The position numbers were made by a program, and so were the translations under genes. Positions 1-10,677 of a stretch of 64,000 bases of DNA are shown one piece after another. The notes below the pieces were generated by a model. That model searched no databases and had not been told where the DNA came from. It saw nothing but the letters and a program-made list of their open reading frames with translations. The stretch is from Tricholoma matsutake (taxonomy: Eukaryota; Basidiomycota; Agaricomycetes; Agaricales; Tricholomataceae): assembly GCA_026075535.2 (NCBI GenBank), contig AP026539.1, positions 1,798,001 to 1,862,000 of the forward strand, read 5' to 3'. Numbering within the stretch: the first letter of the stretch is position 1; each line of letters starts with the position of its first letter.

Positions 1-257
1 AATGCAGATCCCGTCGTTTGGGCCCTATGTAAGTTTTTTTTGTTTGCTTTTTGTTTTTATAAACTAACTAACTGGTTTCTTTTGTTTTATAGGTTCTACT
101 CTACTGGTAACGATGGCCAGACACGAGACAACCCAACACACCCACCCCATGCTTGTGAGCCTCTGCTTGTAGGGTGGATTGTGAGTGTGTGCAGTCGATG
201 GCCACTGCCTACCAGCACCAGAACCTCCAGAACGTGAAGCATGGCCGCCAACCATGG

Positions 258-683
258 TGTAAGGGGACTAGGGGGGTGCCCTGTGTGTTTCTCCTATTTT
301 TTACATTCGTTCTATATTTTTCCTCACTTCATTTCCTTCTATTCTTCATTTTCTATGATTTTTCTGGATTTTATTACTAATTTTCCCGTTCTATCATGTT
401 TGTGCATGTTGACAGTTTTATATTTAGAGGCAGAGCACCCCTTCTGACATCTACCCCTTGGTATGATGTCATTTGGTGGCCTTCATCTGCCTATCTCTGC
501 CTTTTCTATTTTTAGGTTATTATTTGATTTTTGTTGTCTTCACATATACTGGGCATCGGCAAAGGGATCCTTAGAGTTTTCTCTTTGGATTTCCCTTTGC
601 TAGGTGTGTCCCCAATCCCTGTACTATGTAGTATAATTTTAACTTTGGATTTTCCTTTGCTAGAGGCTTAGGTTGCCCTTATA
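258..683 (+). repeat. Solo LTR of family Gypsy-A
   Basis: This 426-base block starts TGTAAGGG and ends CCCTTATA. It is the reverse complement of the LTR at 10247-10672, including the doubled 'GGATTTCCCTTTGCTAG' segment. No internal retrotransposon sequence is attached, so it is a solo LTR left by LTR-LTR recombination. The flanks CATGG and GTGGC are not a clean 5-bp duplication, unlike the copies at 4.7-10.7 kb and 36.7 kb, so the insertion site has been altered or the copy is old. Confidence 0.85.
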
Positions 684-1179
684 GTGGCCAACAACACACC
701 ACCCACCTCCAGCCCCATGAGCCACTGCTCATGGGGTGGATTGCAGGTGGAATGGCAATGATGGCCACCACCACAGCAGCACCCCAATCCACCACTGTGA
801 GCAACTGCTTGTGGGGCAGAAGTGGGGAACCATTGGGATGGGGATGATGGGGAGACAGGGACAGGGACAGGGATGGGGACAAGGATGGGGAGCGGGACCC
901 ATGTGCCCACACCACAACAAGACACCACCAGGCCACCCCCTCCCCCACATTTTGCATGAGGAGAGTTTTTTTTTCATTCATATTAATGCCTTCCCCCTCA
1001 CCCACATTTTACAACGGCGAGGGGATTTAGTTTTATCTGTAAATATTTTTAGGGCTCTCCCTTGCATGAGGTGCATGGGAGGGCTTTTTTTATGTAGTTA
1101 ATTGTATTGTATCCCTCGCATTAGATGTGAGGGATGTAGTTAATTGATCTTAATAGTGACTTCAAGAGAGATTACATGC

Positions 1180-1496
1180 TTGAGTTTGAGTTTGAGTCAT
1201 AAATAAACTTTATATGAATAACACATAATTCTCCTGTGGCTCAACTGGTCCAGTTGAGCACACTTGTCTGGTTTGTCATGTGATTCCTCATCATGAGGTC
1301 TTAAGTTCAATTTTTGCTTTGCACAAATCTGTTTTGTGGGCATGTTGTGAAACTTCTGAAGTTGAGGCACTTGAACTCGTAAGATATCAAATTGACTTTC
1401 CATTATGGTTGGACATTTGGTAACATACCAGAAATCCTGGTAAGTCCCACTGGATTCCTGGAGGATTCCTCCAGGACTATGTGGGGCAGTGTAAAG
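1180..1496 (+). repeat. tRNA-like (SINE-like) module at the E1 terminus
   Basis: A pol III A-box-like sequence TGGCTCAACTGG (1237-1248) lies about 55 bases upstream of a B-box-like AAGTTCAATTTTT (1303-1315). The copy at 27081-27390 on the minus strand is clearly homologous and has a better B box (GAGTTCAATCCC). The module reads outward to the element end at 1496. It is not a functional tRNA gene: no acceptor stem closes and the body is repeat sequence. Confidence 0.6.
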
Positions 1497-1787
1497 TTCA
1501 GGTTGTGTCTGACTTTTTGTCATGCAACCCTATGCTTTGCCTTTGGCCCCTTGAACCTATCAGCACTGACAGCCCGACCTTAAGCTCTTGACAGTGCTAA
1601 GGGCAATATCCTCTTGGATGTCCTGCTAACAGAGATTGCCGTTTGAGTCTCTTGTGGTGCCCTGAAGGCTCAACATTGTATCTACATCATTGGTATGTCC
1701 TTGCCTCAGGCTGGCCTTGCTACTTAGTATTCCCTTGGCTAGTAGACTGTCATGCTCATGCCATTGAACCCCATAAAAAACCCTTGG
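1497..1787. other. Unassigned stretch
   Basis: Between the E1 terminus and the Helitron fragment there is AT-neutral sequence with no coherent reading frame or repeat that I can match elsewhere in the window. Confidence 0.5.
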
Positions 1788-3029
1788 TCAAGCAGTGAAA
1801 ATCATCGAGCATGCTCTAGTCCACCTGGTGTTGTACTGATCACCAGTTATACCATGAACCACAAAAGGGCAATCACCTTCCTCTACACCATCATCAAGAG
1901 CATCATCAAATGCACTTGTTCCTTCTTCCACCTTATTGGTTATTGAATACTGGTATCCAACAGGAACAGGTCGGCTTTTTTCAGGATAATGATTAAGTTC
2001 ATCATATGCTATCTCGAGATCTGCATAATCAGAGTGGTTTAATTTTAGCCACTCCAGTGCATCAGCTACCTGTTTTCTTCTGACCAAGAGTAGAGTACAT
2101 TGGTATTCTTTTTCTGTTGGCTTACATGTGTCAGTAAACAAAACTGCAAGCACCTCATCAAGGTCCTCCATAGGTGGAGGAATATAGTGGTAAACCTTAG
2201 GAACAGGGGATTCAAATATTATTACATGTGATGCCATTTTCCTCAACCCTGAGGATGCAACCCAGACAAAGCAACTGTTGACACACACACATGCAATTAG
2301 CAATCTCTCTACAAATCCAAGACATGACAGTTCTTCAGGAATTGCTCCCAACCATAAACCGTTTGCTAAAGCAAGATGAGGAACCTTTCCTTTTTGCAAT
2401 TGCAGTCTGCAGCTATCACAAACACAATTACAACTGTGGTCTAACACAGGGCCTTTGAACTCACATATTGGCTGTGTATTTTTTGAACGTTTAACTCTAG
2501 TAATACCAGGAGCATGGAACACATGGAGTAAATTTTTAATCGTCTTTAGTTTAGAAAGCTGCTTTACAGGACACAACTTCCCACACACAGCACAACCTGC
2601 CTCCTCCAAAGATGATGGGTAAGAATTTGCACAGAAATCACTGATAATCCTGTGGGACAGATCTTGTTCCAGTGGTGCAGGAGGAAATGGGGCAGGTTCA
2701 ACAACTGGTTCAACCCATTGTGCACTACCAGTATTTGTTTGCAAGAAATCTGAGTGTTGTGCACAAATAGGCAATACCACATTATTGAGTGGTGCAGATT
2801 GATTGAGATTAAGTCTTGAAGCATGTTTGCAGTTTTTGTCCTTCACAGCACTTGACTGGACAATAGAGAAAACACTCAAGTACAAGTTACAAGATGCACA
2901 GTTGTGGCTGTCAAAGTAATGAACAAAATCAGACTTTGTGACATGTGAGCCTACAGAAATGTGGTGCAACCATGCAATCTTAATACCCATTTGAAGGGAC
3001 ATATGAGGGAGGATATCCTGCAGGGGCAC
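1788..3029 (-). pseudogene. Helitron helicase-like N-terminal fragment (DUF6570 type)
   Basis: An open frame of 413 codons. Its second half has the hallmarks of the N-terminal region of fungal Helitron Rep/PIF1-helicase proteins: a CAVCGKLC cysteine pair, CVCDSCRLQLQKGKVP, then LANGLWLGAIPEELSCL and FVERLLIA, followed by LPPPMEDLDEVLAVLFTD-like and LLVRRKQV-type segments and CPFVVHGITG near the end. In autonomous elements this precedes the Rep nuclease and PIF1 helicase, together well over 1000 residues; none of that follows, since similarity stops at about 1790. The first ~130 codons (2640-3029) are less typical and may include read-through intron. A truncated, inactive copy. Recognition is from family knowledge of this motif order and not from a search. 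Confidence 0.8.
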
Positions 3030-4482
3030 ATTAGCATGTACAAAGTTCTCATGAACTGGATATGCCAGTAGCCCAGCACTATCAATGTGATCAACATAAT
3101 TGAATCCACTGTCACAGGGGATATCATCATGACATGAAACAATATATGAGTCAATAGCTGCATGTGCAAAGACATACTGCCTACCACCACCATGTTCAGA
3201 GGATCTAATTGCATGAGGATATACCCTGTAACTGGCAAAACAAGCAAAGATTGAGAAAAAGGAAAAGCCATCGGAGTGAAAAACACAGGGGTAAGAAAGT
3301 CTGGGAATGGTATAGGATTTGTACTTGAGCAGCCATGGACTTCACATCACAGAGACACTGCTTCAATTCAGAAGACAGCTTTATGTGCATGGAGGAAAAG
3401 GACATAATACATGCAAAGAAATCATGTTTTAACATTGTGTGGCACATAGCATGCATAGATACGAGATAAGAAAGGACATGCACATTTTCATGAGGAACAC
3501 AAGATGCCAGTATGGCAGACACAAAAAGGTTCCAGTAGTACAAGTGCATCAGTCCAAAATATTGGCTCTTTGTAAAACAAAGGATGAGTCATGAAAGAAA
3601 ATGAAAGATGGCACAAAATATATTGTAAAACATTAACTTTGAATTGCACATAAACCCATGGATATAGCATGGGAATATGCCATTGACAAGCAGTGCATTT
3701 CCATTACAGGGCAAGTCCCCAATGAGGTCATCAAAATACAGCTGAGCTGCAGATATATCTCACAAGCGAGATGCAAGGATAGGGCGAAGTGCCACCCTGG
3801 GCATTCCACAAAGAGAAGTAACAGGAAGCACAACCTGCATAGGCTCGGAATACAGGTTCTGTTACATTACAAAAATCAGTCAGTCATTATATATGACAGG
3901 GAGGAAAGGAGACACTACATTGAACCATAACTCTGTTGGATATTGACATGTTGGTGTACCACTAGATATGAAGGTTTTGCTGTGTAGCATTCAAGCAAGG
4001 CATGGGTCAAAAAAAAGGATCTCTAAATGAACCTGAGTACTCACAATTAGATACAGTGGCTGGGCACTGTCCATGTGAAACTCAAGGGTTTCAGCATTGC
4101 AAGAAAGAAAGCTGAGCAAATGAGCAAGATCAGCATTTTAGCGGCAAGGTTGGGATCAATGGTGAGAAAGGCTTCAAGATTTGGTGGGAAAATGCAATAA
4201 CCTTGAGCATGATGTGTCACATGTCACATTAAACAGGCCATTCAGAAGAATTTGAAGTAGATTCTTATCTGTATCATTGCTCTGAGGTTGAACAAAAGGA
4301 AGGAGTGCTTATACCCATGTATCTGAGGCATTATCTGATTTGAGAAATCAAATAGGCATGCTTCATCAGTGTTTGCATTTTACAGAGTTAAATTAAAGTT
4401 CATGCCAAGTACTGTCAGGAAGTTCAATTTGAGTCCCATTCAAGTCTATCTCACATTGTGCACAACTGTCCCTGGGGCAGTG
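3030..4482. other. Helitron-adjacent sequence, no coherent gene
   Basis: Several short frames occur on the minus strand (for example 3205-3549 and 3488-3670), but none carries a recognisable domain and they do not join into one protein. This is probably more of the decayed Helitron or its flank. It runs up to the start of the F-box-like pseudogene at 4483. Confidence 0.4.
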
Positions 4483-4686
4483 ATGATGATCTCTGCTGAA
4501 TTGCACAACTTTCCTTGTCTATCTAGTCAACCTTACAGGGGGTTGTGTTATGAGCTGTTTGATGAGATATTATGGTTGAGCATTATAGATGTGGCACATC
4601 ACCCTAACATTCTGCACTCCACACTCCATTTGCATTGGCTTGTGCTCTTTCATATATGCCATCTCTTTCAATCGATCATGTGCACC
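4483..4686 (+). pseudogene. F-box/LRR-like gene 1, 5' part (split by Gypsy-A)
   Basis: Beginning at one of two tandem ATGs (4483, 4486), this frame reads RGLCYELFDEI, the equivalent of RDLCNELFHEIF in F-box-like gene 2 (13690). That segment resembles the LPxELxxEIF core of agaricomycete F-box-like proteins. The frame runs into GCACC (4682-4686), the target duplication of Gypsy-A. The second GCACC (10673-10677) leads straight into the same frame: MCT joins QPNPFEG, matching LPNPFPK at the corresponding place in gene 2. The gene was therefore continuous before the insertion. Function is unknown; fungal F-box proteins usually present substrates to an SCF ubiquitin ligase. Confidence 0.65.
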
Positions 4687-5052
4687 TATAAGGGCAACCT
4701 AAGCCTCTAGCAAAGGGAAATCCGAAGAGAAAACTCTAAGGATCCCCTTGCTGATGCCCAGTATATGTGAAGATGACAAAAATCAAATATAACCTAAAAA
4801 TAGAAAAAGGCAGAGATAGGCGGATCAAGGCCACCGAATGACATCATACCAAGGGGTATGTGTCGGAAGGGGTACTCCGCCTCTAAATATAAAAGTGTCA
4901 ACATGTACAAACATGATAGCAAGGGAAAATTAGTAATAAAATCTGGAAAAATCATAGAAAATGAAGAATAGAAGGAAATGAGGCGGGGAAAAATATAGGA
5001 TGAACATAAAAAATAGGAAAAACACACAGGGCACCCCCCTAGTCCCCTTACA
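4687..5052 (-). repeat. 3' LTR of Gypsy-A (60-bp deletion form)
   Basis: On the minus strand it begins TGTAAGGG and ends CCCTTATA, matching the 5' LTR except that 60 bases are missing. The deletion removes one of two direct copies of a segment containing AGCAAAGGGAAATCC, so it looks like slippage or recombination between the copies. The other three family LTRs keep both copies and are 426 bases long. Confidence 0.95.
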
Positions 5053-5063
5053 TCACCCCCTCT

Positions 5064-8000
5064 CTAAGATGCATCGCCCCGATGCATTCGAAATCGCATA
5101 CGACCAAAGTCCGTGACTTGAATGCGACGTGGTGCAACAGTGTGCCGTCGGTGGAATTCCTTGATTAACTGAGGGGCATTTATGTCAGACTCTTCGATCC
5201 ATGAGTTCTCCTCATACCCATAACCCTTCCAATGTACCAAATACTGGAGTTTTCCTCGATGCAAACAGCTGTCCAAGATTGACTCGACTTCATATTGGGG
5301 TTCTCCCTCGATCACTGTAGGTGGTGGTGGTGGGTGTGAATGGCGTCCCAGGAATGGATCTGGGGGAGCTGGAAGCAATTTGACGACATGGAAGACGGGA
5401 TGGAGTCTGGACATGGAGGCTGGGAGGCGTAGACGATAGGCATGCATTCCAATGCACTTGACAATGGGGAAAGGTCCAAAGAAGCGATGAGCGAGTTTCT
5501 TGGATGGACGTGTAGTGGAGACGTCACTGGAGTCAAGATAAACTCGATCATCAACCTTGTACTGAGGGGTTGGGGAGTGGCGTTGGTTGTAAAATTGTGC
5601 CATGTCGTCCTTCGCTTTTGCTAAGGCTGCCCTTGCCTCCTCCAAGCTATCCCTCATGCGTTCTGTGAACTCATTCACTGTCTCAATGTGTGAGGGAGTT
5701 TGGCGAGGTTCAAATCCCATGCGTGGATGTCGTCCAGTGTCTAAGAGGAAAGGGGTCTGTTGAGTGGAAGCATGGACATGGTTGTTGTATCCGAACTCAG
5801 CCAAAGGAAGGAGATCATCCCAATCATCCTGGTGTTCATTGACAAAGAGGCAGATGTACTGCTCCAGTTCCTGGTTGACTCACTCTGTCTAGCCATCAGT
5901 TTGTGGGTGATAAGTGGTTGAAGCGAGGAGTTTGATCCCCAGGAGTCGGTACAGCTCATGAGTGAACTCTGCCATGAACTGAGGGCCACGATCCGAGAGG
6001 AAGGCACCAGGAAGTCCATGTAATTTCCACATGTGGTGGAGGTAGAGTCGAGCGGCACCTAGGGCACTGACAGTGGTGTGAGTGGGAATGAAGTGAGCGC
6101 ATTTTCCCACTGAGTCAACTGTGCACATCACCGCATCAAACCCATTTGACTCTGGCAATTCCACCACAAAGTCGACGCTGATGACATCCCAACGACTCTC
6201 TGGAACAGGAGGAGGGTGTAGCTCACCAATAGGCTTGCAACAAGGAACCTTGGTGCGTAAGCAAAGGTCACAAGTACGACAATACTGACCAATGAGCCGT
6301 GACATTTGTGGCCACCAATAGTTCCATGAGGTGAGCTCCAAGGTCTTCCAGCGTCCGGGGTGGCCAGCAATCTGTGAGTCATGGTGTTGGGATATGATGC
6401 GCCGGCAAAGGTCTGGGTCATTGGGAACATAGATGCGATCCCTGAAATACAACAAGTCCTCCTTTTCAGCCCACTCTGCCACATGTAAGGAAAGGGTCGA
6501 TCCCTTCCTCAGTTCTTTAACAGCTCGGGGGACAACATCCTCATGTAAACCGCTACAGTTTGCGCAACGAATGTCACATAGGATGTCCCGCTCCTCGCCC
6601 TGGGGTGCGATGCCTTCCAGTGCCCAAATGGTGAACAGGTCTGGCTGCAACAGCACAATGTTTTGGTTGTCACCGCTGCCATCCCCATGGTCTGCACGTT
6701 GGGATAGGGCATCAGTCTTCCCCATGCTGCGACCTGGACGGTGGTGCAAGGAGAAGTCGAATCTAGATAGATGCAGGGACCAATGAGCTTGATGATGGTT
6801 CAATTTCTTGGCCGTCATGAAGTACTCGAGATTCTTGTGATCCGTCCAAATTTCCACCTTGTGTTGGGCACCCTCGAGGAAGTGTTGCCACTCCTCAAGC
6901 GCACACATTATTGCCAACATCTCCTTGTCATGGATCTCGTAGTTTCACTCTACAGCACTAAGGCTTTTGGAGTAGAACACAACAGGATGCCACTTCTGGT
7001 CCTCTGGAGACTGCTGAGACAACACGGTGCCCATTGCAAAGTCAGAACTGTCAGCTTCTACACAAAAAGGACGCGAATCGTCAGCAAAGGTAAGGATCGG
7101 AGTGGAAGTGACCATCTCCTTAAGCTTTTCAAATGCCTCCTGTTGTGCATTATCCCACCTCCATGCCTCCTTTCCTGTCAAGTTGAACAGTGGTCGTGCA
7201 TGATGTGAGAAATCCTTGATAAAACGCCGATAGAAATTGATGAAGCCCAGGAAAGACTGCACCTCCTTCTTGTTCGTGGGCATCGGCCAAGCTGTGACCC
7301 CATTTACCTTGATAGGATCCATCTCCACTTGACCCTCCGAGATAATCAGGCCGAGGTACTCGATCTTGGTCTTTTCAAACTCGCATTTGTCCTGACAAAG
7401 GTAGAGTTTGTACCGTCGAAGTCGCTCTAGGACGAGGTGCGTGATGCGACGGTGCTCTTCAACCATGCGAGTGAAGATGAGGATGTTGTCAAGATAGATG
7501 CAGACAACACCTTCAAGGATGAGGTCGTGGAAGATGTCGTTCATCATGGTCTGAAAGGTGGCAGGGCTATTAGGAAGGCCAAAGAACATGACAAGTGGTT
7601 CAAAAAGACCATGGTTGGTACGAAAGGCTGCCTTCCACTCATCTCCCTCCTTTATCCTCACATTATTATAGCCCCAACGGACATCAAGCTTGGTGAAGTA
7701 TCAGGCTTCATGGAGCTGGTTTATGAGTTCGGAGATGAGGGGTAGTGGGTAGCGATTTTTGACTGTGATGTTGTTGCGCCTTCTGTAGTCTTGAACTGGT
7801 CGAAGTGAGCCATCCTTCTTCTTGACAAAGAAAAAGGGAGAGGCCATGGGTGACTTCGATGGTTGAATACGTCCAGAGGCCAGGTGCTCGTCGATGAACT
7901 GGTCAAGCTGCCATTGTTCTTCCGGAGAGAGAGGATAGACCTTGCAGGATGAAGGGGTTGCGCCGGGGGTGAGTTTGATCGCGTGATCCCATGGGTTGCA

Positions 8001-8965
8001 CACAGGAAGAGAGTCGAATGACTCCTTGGAGAACACATCTTCAAACTCATGGAGATGAGGGAGTAAGGAGTTAGTAGAGGATTTAGCAGCATTGTTTTTG
8101 TGGAAGGCCTCGGCGAGGCGTTGGGATATGTTCGATGTGGCACACACCTCATGCGATGAGCAAATTGCAGTGTAGAAGATCCGATCACCCTCCTCCACTT
8201 CCTCTGGGTCCTCATCATCATCATCCGAGTCCGGCATTAGATCAGGAACCCCTTCCAATTCCACTTCAGGTATAGGCAGGGGTCCAGCATGACACTTCTG
8301 AGTACGTCGTATTGCCGCCTTCTGTCCACGATGTTCTTGCCTGGCTTCTGTGAAACACGTCTGACAGCGGGATGGACATCGGCTCATGGTAACCTCCCCA
8401 GTGCGCCAGTTGACCTCTGGGTTATGGTCTTGAAGCCATGGATATCCCAAAATCACCATTTGCTTTCCTAATTGAGTGACAGCAAAAAGGGCACACTCAC
8501 TATGATCTTTGTAACGGAGAACCAGGTCTGCAACCTCTCGGATGGCACCAGCTTCATTTGGGGATCCATCCATGTTATATACAGGTATCGGACATGAGAG
8601 TGAGCGAGTATTTAGGCGAGTTGTTGTACCAGATGGGAATCGATGAAGAGACCAGTCGCACCAGAGTCCAGGAGCGCAGAGACACCAAGTATCTGTCCAG
8701 TGTCGGTCGTCTGCAGTTCGATGGCTAGGTTTAAGGAATGTGCAGAGGGGGTGGATGCCACAATATACTTGCGTGGTGGTTTATGCTCCCATGATTTAAT
8801 TTTGGGGTGTGGAGTAGAAGGAGAGATGGGGAGAGCAGGTATGTCTTTAGCCAACTTCGAAGGGTCAGAGAGGGGAGCAGTCACAGAAATGGATTCATTC
8901 TCTGGGGATTCAACTGACAAGACTTCAAAGTGGTTATGGACAGGCAGTGAGGGCATACGATTCAC
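5064..8965 (-). pseudogene. Gypsy-A pol (protease, RT, RNase H, integrase, chromodomain)
   Basis: Protease: LLDSGATGLFID near 8660 and LGYPWLQDHNP near 8450. RT: the PLPLISEL segment ends near 7710 and FTKLDVRWGYNN follows; the catalytic box reads IYLDNILIF, with Asn where YLDD is expected (near 7500). RNase H: CVEADSSDFA (near 7060) to IWTDHKNLEYF (near 6840). Integrase: zinc motif HDSQIAGHPGRWKT then CDLCLR, core VDFVVELPES and FLSDRGPQF, ending YHPQTDG. The C-terminal chromodomain is YEVESILDSCLHRGKLQYLVHWKGYG (5180-5290, shown in part). Lesions: a 1-base deletion near 8612 after the protease, TGA at 7701 and 6945, TAG at 5889, TGA at 5880. The three TGAs fall where arginine (CGA) is expected. 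The usual pol would be one frame of about 1300 codons. Confidence 0.93.
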
Positions 8966-10116
8966 TCACTGCAAATAGGAAAATCCTGCTCCTCTACAAC
9001 TTCCAACTTAATCTCCTCTGCAACTTGATCCTTCGCTTCCTCAACATCTACAAGCGCCAACAAATCTTGCAGGAGTTCATCTCGTCCCTCGGGGGTGAGC
9101 ATGCGGATATCCTGACAATGGGGACACGCTCCAGCCCTGTGTCCAGGTTCCCCACAATGGTAGCAGAGATCCAACTTACGTGCACGGCTGCGGGCTGCAT
9201 CAACATCCATTGGTACTGGGACATTGATGGCTGGTGTGGGAGTTTGATGAACAGGAATGGGGTTAGGGCAGGGGAGGCTTCAATTGAAGGTGTAGGGCGT
9301 ATGAGTGGTAGTTGGAGCATGGAATGCAGCATTAAACGCCACATTTGTGAGTCGGTTCTCATCACAGAGTGAAGCAGCTTCATACCAAGCAAGGATATCA
9401 TCGTCCACTGGGCGCCCTTCCAACATCTGTGCAATCTGGTCCTGAATTTCTCGGTTGAGCCCCCGTCGGAACTTCACCACCACTGGTAACCCACTCCCAT
9501 ATCCTGCCATGTCCACCAAATCCTTGAACTCATCGATATAGTCATCCACGGATCGATGTCCCTGGTGGTAAGCAGATGACTCAAGTTGTGTCACTGCTCG
9601 GTGGCATTCATTGAGGGGGCAGAAGTGGCGTACAAACTCAGCTTGAAAGTCACCCCAAGTGGAGAAAGGTAGAGAACCGAGTTGTTTAGTTTGACGTAGG
9701 ATATGGTCCACATAGAGATAGGCGCATTCAGATTTCATGTATGTGAAGGCCCAATAAATTTTTGCAGCCTCATCAACGAATTGATGCGACTGGAGACTAA
9801 TGTATAACTCACAGGAATTAAGGAATGCATGTCCCTGTGCATGTGCACCATTAAATTCGGCGGGGGAGGACGGTTTGATCTGGGCACGTTCCTTAGTGGA
9901 CGCATTTGGCAAAACGTCATTGTTGGGTGCGCTTGGAGTCGTAAAGGGGGAACTATTGGTCGTAGGGTTAGCCTGGAGGGTCCTAACGAAGTTTTGAATC
10001 GTAGATTTAAGCGAGTCGATTTGCGCACGCATTCTGGAAACATCGCTTTCAAGCGCGTCGAAGTGTTCTGATGCGTCCATGTCGCTAGGGAGCGCGTCTG
10101 GCGAAAATGGGGGCAT
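8962..10116 (-). pseudogene. Gypsy-A gag with CCHC zinc knuckle
   Basis: Starts at ATG 10116 (MPPFSPDALP). A coiled-coil-like N-terminus (FDALESDVSRMRAQIDSLK) is followed by a retrotransposon gag capsid domain (FLNSCELYISLQ, WGDFQAEFVRHF, SVDDYIDEFKDLV, VVKFRRGLN) over residues ~90-235, and after a TGA at 9280-9282 by the knuckle CYHCGEPGHRAGAC (CX2CX4HX4C, near 9150). The TGA replaces a probable CGA. Gag ends at TGA 8962-8964 and the pol frame resumes one base upstream (frame -1) at a GTG overlapping it. Gag packages the RNA and forms the particle. Confidence 0.88.
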
Positions 10117-10246
10117 AATAAAGGCGGGATTATCTGGAATGGTGTGTAGGGACTCTGTGGAGCTTTGGGAAGCGTCGTCCAGTCCATACCTGCCTATCTT
10201 GGGCAGCGCGTTTGCGATTTTCGGGCCTTAGGGGAGAGTTTTCTAC

Positions 10247-10672
10247 TATAAGGGCAACCTAAGCCTCTAGCAAAGGGAAATCCAAAGTTAAAATTATACT
10301 ACATAATACAGGCATTGGGGACACACCTAGCAAAAGGAAATCCGAAGAGAAAACTCTAAGGATCCCCTTGCTGATGCCCAGTATATGTGAAGACGACAAA
10401 AATCAAATATAACCTAAAAATAGAAAAAGGCGGAGATAGGCAGATCAAGGCCGCCGAATGACATCATACCAAGGGGTATGTGTCGGAAGGGGTACTCCAC
10501 CTCTAAATATAAAAGTGTCAACATGTACAAACATGATAGCAAGGGAAAATTAGTAATAAAATCTGGAAAAATCATAGAAAATGAAGAATAGAAGGAAATG
10601 AGGCGGGGAGAAATATAGGACAAACATAAAAAATAGGAAAAACACACAGGGCACCCCCCTAGTCCCCTTACA
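10247..10672 (-). repeat. 5' LTR of Gypsy-A
   Basis: A 426-base LTR, TGTAAGGG...CCCTTATA on the minus strand, with imperfect terminal inverted repeats and the full internal direct repeat. It is followed at 10673-10677 by target-site copy GCACC. I could not identify the tRNA complementary to the primer-binding site just inside it (about 10230-10246). Confidence 0.95.
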
Positions 10673-10677
10673 GCACC

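Larger units (their letters stand above)
1..1496 (+). mobile_element. E1: right part of a non-coding TIR element of family E
   Basis: No protein is encoded. The stretch opens with half of a palindrome ending in TTTGGGCCC, followed by an intron-like segment (GTAAGT-type donor near 28, T-rich tract, TTTTATAG acceptor near 92) that matches modules in E2 (28.5-28.9 kb) and E3 (62.4-62.8 kb) on the opposite strand. It continues with CATGAGC/GCTCATG palindromes (148-170, 707-735, 797-816), G-rich hexamers (845-897), GC-rich hairpins (925-1130), a tRNA-like module (1237-1315), subterminal GGATTCCTGG-type repeats (1430-1475) and the terminus GGGGCAGTGTAAAG at 1483-1496. The left end lies outside the window. 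A solo LTR (258-683) interrupts it. The family assignment rests on shared order of modules with E2 and E3 rather than on any ORF. Confidence 0.7.
4687..10672 (-). mobile_element. Gypsy-A: complete Ty3/gypsy chromovirus-type retrotransposon
   Basis: A full element with two LTRs (4687-5052 and 10247-10672) and a perfect 5-bp target duplication GCACC at 4682-4686 and 10673-10677. On the minus strand the order is LTR, gag with CCHC knuckle, aspartic protease, reverse transcriptase, RNase H, zinc-binding integrase, chromodomain, purine-rich tract, LTR, which is the Ty3/gypsy chromovirus order. A purine-rich AGAGAGGGGG lies a few bases upstream of the 3' LTR (about 5055-5066). It is dead: one single-base deletion and at least five in-frame stops interrupt gag-pol. 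It sits inside the F-box-like gene 1. Other family-A traces are the solo LTRs at 258-683 and 36652-37077. Confidence 0.97.

Noticed and set aside
1237..1315. Possible tRNA gene
   Set aside because: A and B boxes are present but no acceptor stem or anticodon arm can be closed; repeated elsewhere as part of E.
2951..3549. Two overlapping minus-strand frames upstream of the Helitron fragment
   Set aside because: No recognisable domain; probably non-coding flank or decayed intronic sequence.
3658..3930. 90-codon plus-strand frame
   Set aside because: No similarity to anything I recognise, and no supporting start or intron context.
8962..8969. Programmed stop-restart (GTGA overlap) at the Gypsy-A gag-pol junction
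   Set aside because: The overlap may itself result from CpG decay and there is one copy only, so it is not evidence of recoding.
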